From: Hyphomicrobiaceae bacterium | GTDB taxonomy: Bacteria; Pseudomonadota; Alphaproteobacteria; Rhizobiales; JAKIUO01 | Assembly (NCBI GenBank): GCA_021647535.1 | Contig: JAKIUO010000091.1 | Coordinates: 1 to 11,791 of the forward strand | DNA length: 11,791 nt | Direction of reading: 5' to 3' | Shown: positions 1-6,673 of the stretch, one piece after another | How the letters are laid out: each line of letters starts with the position of its first letter | How positions within the stretch are numbered: position 1 is the stretch's first letter | The notes under the pieces: generated by a model | The model's input: the letters and a program-made list of their open reading frames with translations, nothing else | Database searches by the model: none | What the model was told of the DNA's origin: nothing | Translations under genes and position numbers: made by a program

Positions 1-2
1 CC

Positions 3-371
3 CGGAAGGCCGAAGAGGAGTCTGCTGCAGCCGAGGCCGTGAAGCCTTGGGGGCTGGCTGGCCCAATTGGCGGCAAGGCGGACAATCTGACCCGGATCAA
101 GGGGATTGGAAGCAAGATCAATCAGATTCACAACGAGATGGGAATCTACCATTTCTCGCAAATCGCGGCCTGGACAGAGAAGGAAATCGAGGAAGTGGAC
201 GAGAAGCTCAAGTTCAGGGGGCGCATCATCCGTGAGAAATGGGTCGAACAGGCAAGGATTCTTGCCGAAGGTGGCGAGACGGAGTTCTCCAGGCGCGTGG
301 ACGAGGGAGAGGTACCAACCTCTCATACTCATGAGACACCGCCGCCGGACGGGGACGGAAAAACGTCCTGA
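3..371 (+). CDS. nuoE: NADH-quinone oxidoreductase subunit E, C-terminal part (5'-truncated by window edge)
   Basis: The reading frame is open from the left edge to a TGA at 369-371, so only the C-terminal ~122 residues are visible. They contain a helix-hairpin-helix-like segment (GGKADNLTRIKGIGSKI, then GIYHFSQIAAW), followed by FRGRIIREKWVEQARILA and GGETEFSRRVDEGEV. This matches my recollection of the C-terminal extension that alphaproteobacterial NuoE (24-kDa, 2Fe-2S subunit of respiratory complex I) carries after its thioredoxin-like domain. The iron-sulfur part is not in the window, so the enzyme assignment rests on the extension alone. A similar helix-hairpin-helix tail also occurs on some alphaproteobacterial ribosomal L21 proteins, which is the main alternative. 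nuoF would be expected downstream but is absent: a truncated yeeE-like gene on the other strand starts 31 bp later. The GTG at 39 is internal, not the real start. Confidence 0.7.
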   Translation, partial: RKAEEESAAAEAVKPWGLAGPIGGKADNLTRIKGIGSKINQIHNEMGIYHFSQIAAWTEKEIEEVDEKLKFRGRIIREKWVEQARILAEGGETEFSRRVDEGEVPTSHTHETPPPDGDGKTS

Positions 372-402
372 CGACTGAGGAGTGCGCGACACCGACACTG
401 CT

Positions 403-650
403 TCAGCGGTTGCCCAGCAGGCGGGCAACCAGGGAAGCCAGATCCGGCAGGCGGCCTTCGATCAGGTAACGGATGCCCAGTACGGAACCGGCGATGATTC
501 CGCCTGTGGCCAGAAAGGCCGTGACGGAGAGGGAGGCAATGCCTGTCATGCCCTGTCCGATAGTGCAGCCCATGGCCATGATGCCGCCGGTGCCCATGAG
601 CGCGGCTCCTGTCAGATGGCGGCGCATTTCGCGAGACCGCTGCCTCCGGG
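403..650 (-). pseudogene. YeeE/YedE family (sulfur transport domain) membrane protein, C-terminal fragment
   Basis: The minus-strand frame ends with a TGA at 403-405 and encodes about 80 residues, including MRRHLTGAALMGTGGIMAM, GCTIGQGMTG and a hydrophobic stretch, then GIRYLIEGRLPDLASLVARL. The GCTxGQG motif after a glycine-rich helix, followed by a further membrane helix, is the conserved C-terminal half of YeeE/YedE (DUF395) proteins, multi-helix membrane proteins linked to thiosulfate or sulfur-compound uptake. A complete protein has several more helices, which are missing: the frame is open only to about 657, where the sequence becomes flgE on the opposite strand. The residues just before MRRHL still look family-like, so the break lies near 640-655. 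It is either a genuine truncated gene or one side of a misjoined contig. No start codon was assigned because the 5' part is absent. Confidence 0.75.
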
Positions 651-827
651 GGGCCGATTATTTCTTCGATCAGCAACATCATCTCTAACGCGCTTGAATC
701 CTCCAACACGGATATCGCCGATGAATTCTCCAAACTGATCGTCACGCAGCAGGCCTATGCGGCCAATACGCGGATTGTCTCGACAGGCGACAAGATGATG
801 GAAGAAACCCTGAATATGGTTCGCTAG
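651..827 (+). pseudogene. flgE: Flagellar hook protein FlgE, C-terminal fragment
   Basis: The frame ending in TAG at 825-827 encodes IISNALESSNTDIADEFSK, then LIVTQQAYAANTRIVSTGDK and MMEETLNMVR. This is the conserved Flg_bbr_C tail of the hook protein FlgE: ALExSNVD, LIVTQxAYxANTR and a terminal ETLNxxR. FlgE polymerises into the flagellar hook; the tail forms part of the D0 coiled coil. Only about 55 residues remain of a protein normally 400 or more long. Upstream of about 650 the plus-strand frame stops resembling FlgE and the DNA is the end of a yeeE-like gene on the other strand. Its position directly before flgK and flgL is the natural one, so the right side of the break is the native flagellar locus. 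No RBS or start belongs to this fragment. Confidence 0.85.
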
Positions 828-852
828 AGCTTAGAATGCCTCTGCGTGATGT

Positions 853-881
853 GGGGAGCCAGGAGTGAGTGTCTGGCCCCC
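853..881 (+). terminator. Stem-loop between flgE and flgK (possible weak terminator or attenuator)
   Basis: GGGG-A-GCCAG at 853-862 pairs with CTGGC-CCCC at 873-881 through a 10-nt loop, giving a 9-bp GC-rich stem with one bulged A. It lies 25 bp after the flgE stop and 55 bp before flgK. Only a short, interrupted T-rich stretch follows, so it may reduce rather than stop read-through between the hook gene and flgK. Confidence 0.45.
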
Positions 882-935
882 TATATCTGATTTTGAACAA
901 AGCATTAGGGCAGCCCTCTAATTTAGGATAGCCTC

Positions 936-2783
936 ATGGGTTTGATAAACGCACTCAGTATTGCCAGCTCCGGTCTTCGCACCGTGCAAAGCGGCTTGAC
1001 GAGCGTCGCCAACAATGTCGCGCAGGCGGATGTTGATGGCTATAAGCGTCAGGATTTACGGCCCGAGAGCCTTGGCGTCACCAGTGGCGTGCGTGGTGCC
1101 ATTTCGCGCGCCAGTGATCGCTATCTGGAAAATCAGGTGCGGCTTGAGACCTCCAGATCTTCTGAAACGGCGATCAACAGCACGTTTTTATCGCGGGTTG
1201 ATCAGCTGTTCGGGGTGCCCGGAGAAGCCGGTTCTCTTGATAGTCTGCTCAACGGCTTTAACACGTCCTTGCAACAGCTTTCGACCTCGCCAGACGATTA
1301 TGTGTCACGTGAGCAGACCCTTGGTGCGGCAGAAAAGCTGGCTTCTGGTCTGAACAGTCTTTCGGAAGATGTTCAAAACCTGCGCCAGTTGGCCGAGGAT
1401 CAGATTGCCACCAGCGTAGATGATATCAATGACAGTCTGCAAAAACTGGAAAACATCAATAATCGCGTAGCCGGAATGGATGATTTCAATCCGGCCCGTT
1501 CGGAACTGCTCAATGAACGCGACCGCCAGCTTAGCCGCTTGTCCGAAAATATGGAAATTCGCGTGGAGCCCAAGGAAAACGGCACCATTTCGATTTCTTC
1601 AAAAAGCGGCAACAGCCTGCTTGAAGGGACAGCGGCGCATTTTGACTTTGACCGGCGCGGCAACATTGTGGCTGGTACAAAATATAGCCCGGATGAAAGC
1701 AAAAGCGGCGTTGGCACTGTTACGCTTCGTTCGTCCAATGGCTATGAGCTGGACCTCATTAATAATGGTATGCTCGATTCTGGGCGCATCGGTGCGCTTA
1801 TCAATATGCGTGATAATGTGCTGGTGGAAACGCAGGCACAGCTCGATGAAATGGCAGCAGGTCTGTCCCGCGCCATGTCAGATAATGTGGTAGACGGGAC
1901 ACCAGCCACCAGTGGCGCGTCCAGTGGTTTGCAGATTGATCTGGGTGCGCTGGAACAAGGCAACACAATCGAGCTATCCTTTAGCGAGAACGGCACGAAC
2001 AGAAACATTACCTTTGTCCGGGTTGACGATCCATCGCAATTGCCCTTGTCAAATGACCAGACGGCAACTGTTGGTGATGAGGTCATCGGCATTGATTTTT
2101 CAGCTGGTTTTGCAGCGGCCGCCGGGGCGATCAATGCGCAGCTGGCTCCAGCCATTAATGCCATTGCGACCGCGACCGGACTGGCCTTTGTCGATGATGG
2201 CGCAGCCAATACAACGCAGATTTCCAGCCTGTCCTCGACCCAGACGACCACCGGGCTGCAGGATGGCAAAACAGGACTTCCCTTGTTCATGGACGGGCAG
2301 GGTGCCCAAACCGTTTATAGTGGCTCGCTTGATGGCGGCGATAAAAAGGTCGGTCTGGCCGGGCGTTTGAGCGTCAACAAGAGCCTTTTTGAAAATAATG
2401 AATTGCTGGTGCGCTTCTCGGCAGATACGGCAATTGGCGATGCCAGCCGACCGTTGGACATTGCCGACCGTCTCAATAAGACACAAATATCCTTTGACCC
2501 AAAGGCGGGGATAGGTTCGGCGCGCGCCCCCTTCAAAGGGTCGATTATTGATTTTTTCCGTCAGTCGATTGCCGACCAGACCGGCAATGCGGCCAGTGCC
2601 AAACAGGCCGATCTGTCGCAAAAAATTGTGGTGAGCGCGCTAGAGCAAAAACTCGATAGCCAAACCGGTGTCGAGGTCGATGAAGAACTGGCCAAGCTCA
2701 TCAGCCTGCAAAACGCTTATGCTGCCAATGCCCGCATTATGCAGACTGTCGATGAGATGATGCAGATGCTCCTGCGGATTTAA
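936..2783 (+). CDS. flgK: Flagellar hook-associated protein 1 (FlgK)
   Basis: The 615-residue protein is a hook-filament junction protein, exported through the flagellar type III apparatus and assembled on top of the hook. Residues 1-40 carry the flagellar rod/hook N-terminal signature (MGLINALSIASSGLRTVQSG, then VANNVAQADVDGYKRQ). Residues about 560-615 carry the Flg_bbr_C tail ending LAKLISLQNAYAANARIMQT and a terminal MMQMLLRI. The ends form the D0/D1 coiled coils; the variable middle (roughly residues 180-540) faces outward. The length is within the usual FlgK range. The ATG at 936 is chosen because it starts exactly at the conserved N-terminus; the ribosome site is weak (TAGGAT about 6 bp upstream). 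It follows the flgE fragment and precedes flgL by 105 bp, the expected order for one late flagellar transcription unit. The N-terminal rod motif distinguishes it from FlgE, and the neighbouring flgL supports the call. Confidence 0.93.
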   Translation: MGLINALSIASSGLRTVQSGLTSVANNVAQADVDGYKRQDLRPESLGVTSGVRGAISRASDRYLENQVRLETSRSSETAINSTFLSRVDQLFGVPGEAGSLDSLLNGFNTSLQQLSTSPDDYVSREQTLGAAEKLASGLNSLSEDVQNLRQLAEDQIATSVDDINDSLQKLENINNRVAGMDDFNPARSELLNERDRQLSRLSENMEIRVEPKENGTISISSKSGNSLLEGTAAHFDFDRRGNIVAGTKYSPDESKSGVGTVTLRSSNGYELDLINNGMLDSGRIGALINMRDNVLVETQAQLDEMAAGLSRAMSDNVVDGTPATSGASSGLQIDLGALEQGNTIELSFSENGTNRNITFVRVDDPSQLPLSNDQTATVGDEVIGIDFSAGFAAAAGAINAQLAPAINAIATATGLAFVDDGAANTTQISSLSSTQTTTGLQDGKTGLPLFMDGQGAQTVYSGSLDGGDKKVGLAGRLSVNKSLFENNELLVRFSADTAIGDASRPLDIADRLNKTQISFDPKAGIGSARAPFKGSIIDFFRQSIADQTGNAASAKQADLSQKIVVSALEQKLDSQTGVEVDEELAKLISLQNAYAANARIMQTVDEMMQMLLRI

Positions 2784-2888
2784 AGGGTTTTAAAGGATTA
2801 GGGTTTTAGACTTGCTTGATTGAGGTCAGTTGTATTGCGCGTAAAGATATCGCACCAAACAGACATCATTTGAACAGGGTCAAAAGCC

Positions 2889-4385
2889 ATGAGCCGTATT
2901 GGAACCAGCCTGCAATCCGTGTTGATACGGGAGATTTCCAAGAACAGAACCGAGATCTCTGATCTGTCGCGCCAGCTGTCCAGCGGCAAGGTTGCAACGA
3001 GCTATGGCGGGCTTGGCAGTGACCGCTCCATGGCGCTGGCTTTGCGGGCCGAAAAATCACAGATCGAGGGATTTCGCGATACCATCTCCCTGGCGCAGAC
3101 AAGGGTCAAGGTCATGGATGCGGTGGTTGGCCAGATGCGGACGCAGGGCACGGAGATGCGCAGCCAGCTGCTGGTGGCGGGCTTTGAAGTGCTCGGCAAT
3201 GGCCAGACGCAAACGCAGGTGCAGGCCAGATCAAGGTTGGCGGAAGCCGTTGATCTGCTGAATACCGATGTCGCCGGACGGCAATTGTTTGCGGGAGCCA
3301 AAACCGATGAAACGCCGGTGCGCCCCCCCGATGAATTGCTTGATGGTGCGGGCAGCATGGCGGGTTTTCGCCAGATCATGGATGAACGCCGCCAGGCGGA
3401 TATTGGCGCAGATGGCAAGGGTCGGTTGGTGACAAGCGCGAGCGGACCGGCCAATGTGACGTTGTCAGAGGATGCCGCCAGCCCGTTTGGCTTCAAGCTG
3501 GCCAGTGCGCGCTCTGAATTAACCGGGGCGACCCTTACGGAGCCCGCCGGTTCTCCCTCTTCTTTGTCGGTGGATTTTGCCGCGCCATTGCCAGATGATG
3601 GCCAGAAATTATATATTACCCTGGATATGCCCGATGGCACACAAACCGAGCTGGCGCTAACGGCGCGGACCTCTGGCGAGTTGAAAGAAGGTGAGTTTCT
3701 GGTGGGTGCCGATGGCGCGGCAACGGCAACCAGTTTCGAGGATGCCCTTTCAACTCTGTTGATAAAAGAAGCTGACACGACCTTGCGGCCTGCTTCCATG
3801 CAGGCGGCGGCGGATGACTTTTTCGTCAGCGGGAGTGCTGCTGCTCAGCGCGTTGATGGCCCCCCTTTTGACAGCGCTACGGGTCTGCGCGATGCCAGCG
3901 CCACTGATACGGTTGACTGGTACAGGGGCGATAAGTCTGCGACGCCAGCGCGCGAATCTTCTCTTGCGCGGGTCGGCGAAAACAGGCTGGTGCCTTATGG
4001 GGCGCGCGCCGATGAAACGCCGTTTAGCAGTATGATCAAACAGTTCGCCATCATGTCGAGCGCGACTTTTGACCAGGACAACGTCAATGATTCAGATCGC
4101 TATTCGGAAATGAGAGATCGCGTCAGCGGCAATCTGGGGGATTCTGTGCGTGACAAAAGCATTGACCGGATTGTTGGAGAATTGGCCATTGCCCAGAATT
4201 CCCTGGGCGAAGCGGACAAAAGTTTTGAAGCCAAAGACAATATGCTGACGAACTTTCTAAGCGATATTGAAACCACCGACCTCAACACCACCGCTGCCAA
4301 ACTGTTGAGTATGCAAACCCAGTTGCAGGCCAGCTATCAGGTGACCTCGATGCTCTCGAAACTGTCCTTGACGAACTTCTTGTAA
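2889..4385 (+). CDS. flgL: Flagellar hook-associated protein 3 (FlgL), long form
   Basis: The 498-residue flagellin-related protein is the second hook-filament junction protein. The flagellin N-terminal domain occupies residues 1-145: MSRIGTSLQSVLIREISKN, an LSSGK motif at 30-34, and DLLNTDVAGRQLFAGAKTDE at 122-141, typical of FlgL and flagellin. The C-terminal flagellin helix spans about 400-498 and ends LQASYQVTSMLSKLSLTNFL. Between them lie about 250 variable residues, making this protein well over 150 residues longer than enterobacterial FlgL (about 317). That region probably forms surface-exposed domains. The ATG at 2889 starts the conserved N-terminus and has AGGG about 10 bp upstream. 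The 105-bp spacer after flgK contains AGGGTTTTA twice (2784-2792 and 2800-2808), 16 bp apart, with no known meaning. A flagellin is the alternative, but the position after flgK favours FlgL. Confidence 0.88.
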   Translation: MSRIGTSLQSVLIREISKNRTEISDLSRQLSSGKVATSYGGLGSDRSMALALRAEKSQIEGFRDTISLAQTRVKVMDAVVGQMRTQGTEMRSQLLVAGFEVLGNGQTQTQVQARSRLAEAVDLLNTDVAGRQLFAGAKTDETPVRPPDELLDGAGSMAGFRQIMDERRQADIGADGKGRLVTSASGPANVTLSEDAASPFGFKLASARSELTGATLTEPAGSPSSLSVDFAAPLPDDGQKLYITLDMPDGTQTELALTARTSGELKEGEFLVGADGAATATSFEDALSTLLIKEADTTLRPASMQAAADDFFVSGSAAAQRVDGPPFDSATGLRDASATDTVDWYRGDKSATPARESSLARVGENRLVPYGARADETPFSSMIKQFAIMSSATFDQDNVNDSDRYSEMRDRVSGNLGDSVRDKSIDRIVGELAIAQNSLGEADKSFEAKDNMLTNFLSDIETTDLNTTAAKLLSMQTQLQASYQVTSMLSKLSLTNFL

Positions 4386-4392
4386 AGGGCGA

Positions 4393-4474
4393 GAGGAAGG
4401 TTAATGCCTGGGCGCTAATACCAGTCCGCAAAAGGCTGACCTTCTTCGTGCTCCCCGGGTTCTTCACCCGGGAG
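4393..4474. terminator. Tandem hairpins between convergent flgL and the diguanylate cyclase gene
   Basis: Two stem-loops fill most of the 125-bp convergent spacer. The first pairs GAGGAAGGT (4393-4401) with ACCTTCTTC (4439-4447), 9 bp with one G-U, and encloses a smaller CTGG/CCAG stem (4408-4411 with 4421-4424). The second pairs CCCGGGT (4454-4460) with ACCCGGG (4466-4472) around a TCTTC loop, extended by two pairs past a bulged C. A bidirectional terminator is the natural role between convergent genes, but neither side has a clear U tract, so termination is inferred from position and structure only. Confidence 0.55.
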
Positions 4475-4510
4475 GCGACGGAGACAGCCTTATACGTTCT
4501 GTTATCAGCC

Positions 4511-5551
4511 TCAAGAAGCGGCAGGGGCGATGACGCAGCGGTTGCGCCCTGTATCCTTGGCTTCATACAAAGCTTTGTCGGAGCGTTCGATAAGACGGCT
4601 CGGGCTATCGCCTTCACAAGCCTGCGCGATGCCGATTGAAATGGTCACGTGCCCCAGATTTTCGCCGGTTGATCTCTTGATGAGTTCTTTGGCGGCAATG
4701 GTTTCGCGGATTTGGTCGGCAACAATAAGGGCATTGTCGCTTGTTGTTCCCGGCAGAATGATGGCAAATTCTTCTCCCCCATAGCGGGTGGGCAGGTCAC
4801 GCCCTTTCAGGCCCTTGCGCAGGGTATGGGCGACCAGACGCAGGATCTGGTCACCGGTCTGATGGCCATAAGTATCATTAAACTTCTTGAAAAAATCAAT
4901 ATCGACCAGCAGCAATGTCAACGGGGCCTTGTCTTCTTCAAGCGCATCCAGAGCGCTTCGTAATCCACTGTCAAATTTCTTGCGATTGGCCAGGCCGGTG
5001 AGGGCATCGGTGTTGCTCTCATTGCGTGCCTGCTCAAGATCCTTGTGCAAGACATCGATCTGTTGTGATGACTGTTGAAGTTTTGAAGTGAGGCTTTTAT
5101 TATTGTCGGCGATGGCCTTGGTAATGCCAGACAGAATTTCGACAACGCCATGCAGTTGTTCAGGCGTTTTGACGCTGGGAAATTTTGTTTTTATTTTCGT
5201 GAGGGCGGCATCGCATTCATCAGAGCGCTGACCGGCGGTGTCCATGGCGGCAATGATCTTGAGGATCTCATCGCTGATGCGTGTGCCAATATCTTCTGAA
5301 ACATTGAGCATGTCGGCATTGCAGAAATGGTCTTCATGGATCTTTTGCAGATCATCAGCATTGAGGCCGTCATTGACCTTTTTGAGCTTGTTAATAGCCT
5401 CAATGAGAGCGCCATTTTCGCCCGTCTCATAAGCATAAAGAACTTCATACATTTGAGGCCAGACCGGCACTGTGTCTTCAATCAGGCCTGAAAATGTTTT
5501 TTCCCCAATGACCAGTGAATGTTCAAAGCTATTCTTGTGATTTGCTGACAC
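4511..5551 (-). CDS. GGDEF-domain diguanylate cyclase
   Basis: The 346-residue soluble protein is predicted to make cyclic di-GMP from two GTP. Residues 1-150 form a helical N-terminal region with WPQMYEVLYAYETGENGAL at 31-49, resembling the PxNYEVWYxYxSGxN module found at the front of many alphaproteobacterial cyclases such as DgcB-like proteins. Residues 150-180 look like a coiled-coil linker. The GGDEF domain spans about 181-346: TDALTGLANR (181-190), metal-binding VDIDFFK with D217, guanine-binding N225 and D234, and the intact active-site loop GGEEF at 258-262. The product-inhibition site, normally RxxD five residues before this loop, reads KGRD (249-252), so the arginine is lysine. No membrane segment or signal peptide is seen. 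The GTG start at 5551 is preceded by GAAGGG with 8-bp spacing. The gene converges with flgL and has a CtrA-type promoter, suggesting a role in motility or cell-cycle decisions. Confidence 0.92.
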   Translation of the reverse strand: MSANHKNSFEHSLVIGEKTFSGLIEDTVPVWPQMYEVLYAYETGENGALIEAINKLKKVNDGLNADDLQKIHEDHFCNADMLNVSEDIGTRISDEILKIIAAMDTAGQRSDECDAALTKIKTKFPSVKTPEQLHGVVEILSGITKAIADNNKSLTSKLQQSSQQIDVLHKDLEQARNESNTDALTGLANRKKFDSGLRSALDALEEDKAPLTLLLVDIDFFKKFNDTYGHQTGDQILRLVAHTLRKGLKGRDLPTRYGGEEFAIILPGTTSDNALIVADQIRETIAAKELIKRSTGENLGHVTISIGIAQACEGDSPSRLIERSDKALYEAKDTGRNRCVIAPAAS

Positions 5552-5598
5552 ACCAGTTTCCCTTCAAAGTTGTCAGTTAAATTTTTCCCCGCGCCCAA

Positions 5599-5633
5599 AT
5601 TATATTTGAACGCGGTTAAATTCAACTTAACCG
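5599..5633 (-). promoter_or_regulatory. CtrA-type promoter of the diguanylate cyclase gene
   Basis: A perfect inverted repeat, CGGTTAA (5613-5619), a 7-nt spacer and TTAACCG (5627-5633), reads as TTAA-N7-TTAAC on both strands, the consensus full CtrA box of alphaproteobacteria. On the minus strand a perfect TATAAT lies at 5604-5599, which places the -35 region (about 5621-5628) inside the box. That is the usual arrangement at CtrA-activated promoters, which often lack a good -35. A start near 5592 would give a leader of about 40 nt to the GTG at 5551. A third TTAA at 5634-5637 abuts the box and forms a second palindrome, CTTAAC-C-GTTAAG. Confidence 0.7.
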
Positions 5634-5667
5634 TTAAGGAAGGCTGATTTTTGTCTGGAGAGGGCGG

Positions 5668-5691
5668 GCGTTTTGCCTGGTCAAAAAACGC
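5668..5691 (-). terminator. Stem-loop directly after the 81-residue gene
   Basis: GCGTTTT (5668-5674) and AAAACGC (5685-5691) form perfect 7-bp arms around a 10-nt loop. The structure begins one base past the stop codon of the 5693-5938 gene (minus strand) and separates that gene from the CtrA-type promoter. There is no U run beyond it on the minus strand, so it may be a weak terminator or an mRNA 3'-end stabiliser. Confidence 0.35.
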
Positions 5692-5692
5692 T

Positions 5693-5938
5693 TTAGTGGG
5701 TGATGTGGCCGACTGAAAACTCGCCTTTTTCGATGCGTTTGGCAAGGCGTTCAGTCAAGGCGCTGACGGCTTCTTCGCCGTGATTGTCGACGAGGGCAGA
5801 CAATGCTGTGAACAAGGCAGCTGTTGCCAGCGTATCATCTTCGACACCGTTTGCGAGGGCCTCATCCCATGCGTCCAGAATATAGTGTAGAGCGTTTCTG
5901 TGTTTGGTTTGCTTGCGCTCGATTTGGATGAGTTTCAT
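5693..5938 (-). CDS. Conserved hypothetical protein, 81 residues
   Basis: I cannot assign a function. The predicted product starts MKLIQIERKQTKHRNALHYI and appears all-helical, with the segments ILDAWDEALANGVEDDTLA, ALFTALSALVDNHGEEAV and ERLAKRIEKGEFSV. It is rich in acidic and basic residues, has no cysteine, signal peptide or membrane helix, and is probably a small cytosolic protein. It faintly recalls small uncharacterised alphaproteobacterial proteins, but I have no name for it. The ATG at 5938 is preferred, with a G-rich stretch about 12 bp upstream; the frame extends to a TTG at 6013, but that would add 25 unconvincing residues. It lies between the cyclase and the TIGR02301 gene on the same strand, 157 bp after the latter, and a stem-loop follows its stop codon. 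Confidence 0.7.
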   Translation of the reverse strand: MKLIQIERKQTKHRNALHYILDAWDEALANGVEDDTLATAALFTALSALVDNHGEEAVSALTERLAKRIEKGEFSVGHITH

Positions 5939-6095
5939 CTGCTGCAAATTCCCCCCTAGGGCTGGCAATGTTTGAATTACGAAATCAGCAAAGCACTTAG
6001 CACGGGGGAACAAAAAAAGGCTGAAAACTTACTGAAACTGGTTAATTTCCCCAGAATATAAAGAGCCGTTTTGTTGGGAGGACGGGGATATCACT

Positions 6096-6533
6096 CTATT
6101 TGCTGGTCCTGATGATGGCCTGGGAGATGGTTGCCCCTTCTTTTAAAAAACGGTTGATGGCGAGCGTGGCGGGCCTTGTGCAGGTGCGATAAGTACGCTG
6201 ATAGCCTTTATAGCCCCGGTTGAATTTTCGCACCAGCCGCGAGCGTCGTTTGGCCGATGTGCCCTCGGCATCAATCAAGGCATCCATTTGCTCGCGCCAT
6301 CTTTGCCCTTCTTCGGCATTGCACAGTTCACGCAGATAATGTGTGGCACCCAGTATTTCGGCAAGGCGCATCAGCTTGGGATCATAGGGGCGATGTTCCT
6401 GACTATCAGTAAGGGCAGACTGGCGCTGGGCCTGCGCTGAATTGATGGCGCTACCGGCCAGCAGGCTGAGCGTTGCAAAGCCGGTAATCAGGGTTTTGGC
6501 CAGGGTTTTGGCGAAACTTGTTTGGTGTATCAT
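6096..6533 (-). CDS. TIGR02301/DUF2385 family exported protein
   Basis: This 145-residue protein belongs to TIGR02301 (Pfam DUF2385), a family of unknown function found in Alphaproteobacteria. Residues 1-35 form a signal peptide: basic residues, a hydrophobic core (LITGFATLSLLAGSAI), and a likely cleavage after NSAQA at 31-35. The mature part carries the family core RPYDPKLMRLAEILGATHYL, RELCNAEEG, QMDALIDAEG, then FNRGYKGYQRTYRTC near the C-terminus. The two cysteines (RELC and YRTC) are typical of the family and could form a disulfide in the periplasm. The ATG at 6533 is chosen because it begins the signal peptide and has AGGGGAT about 10 bp upstream. Longer in-frame starts, up to 6635, would bury the signal peptide. 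The role is unknown in the family, and nothing in the neighbourhood settles it. Confidence 0.87.
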   Translation of the reverse strand: MIHQTSFAKTLAKTLITGFATLSLLAGSAINSAQAQRQSALTDSQEHRPYDPKLMRLAEILGATHYLRELCNAEEGQRWREQMDALIDAEGTSAKRRSRLVRKFNRGYKGYQRTYRTCTRPATLAINRFLKEGATISQAIIRTSK

Positions 6534-6673
6534 TTGCGGTTTTATCCCCTGCAACTTTTCGTCATCCATATCTGGATCAGGTGACTCAATCATGACGATC
6601 AGCACGAAACTAGCCAAAAAATGCAAGAATGCCAAGGGCAGGGGGGCAAATGACGCCAGGTCCGATCTACAGC

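Noticed and set aside
329..745. 138-codon minus-strand and 118-codon plus-strand frames across the 650 junction
   Set aside because: Both cross the join between yeeE and flgE fragments in the wrong frames and show no protein-like pattern; the correct frames give the YeeE and FlgE tails.
2784..2808. Two AGGGTTTTA copies 16 bp apart in the flgK-flgL spacer as a possible operator
   Set aside because: Two short AT/G-rich copies right at the flgK stop are easily produced by chance, and they match no flagellar promoter or regulator site I know.
3002..3799. 265-codon minus-strand reading frame opposite flgL, and similar long antisense frames in flgK (1742-2290, 2100-2621), dapE (7212-7997) and parC (9748-10563)
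   Set aside because: They lie wholly or almost wholly opposite strongly recognised genes, their translations are low-complexity or biased with no family motif, and none has a convincing ribosome site; they are by-products of codon bias on the coding strand.
5482..5745. 87-codon minus-strand frame over the cyclase start and promoter
   Set aside because: It runs through the CtrA box, the TATAAT and the cyclase ribosome site, overlaps the 81-residue gene, and has no recognisable content.
6040..6045. Single GGTTAA (TTAACC) as a CtrA half-site upstream of the 81-residue gene
   Set aside because: Only a half-site, with no partner TTAA at the right spacing and no recognisable -10 placed correctly.
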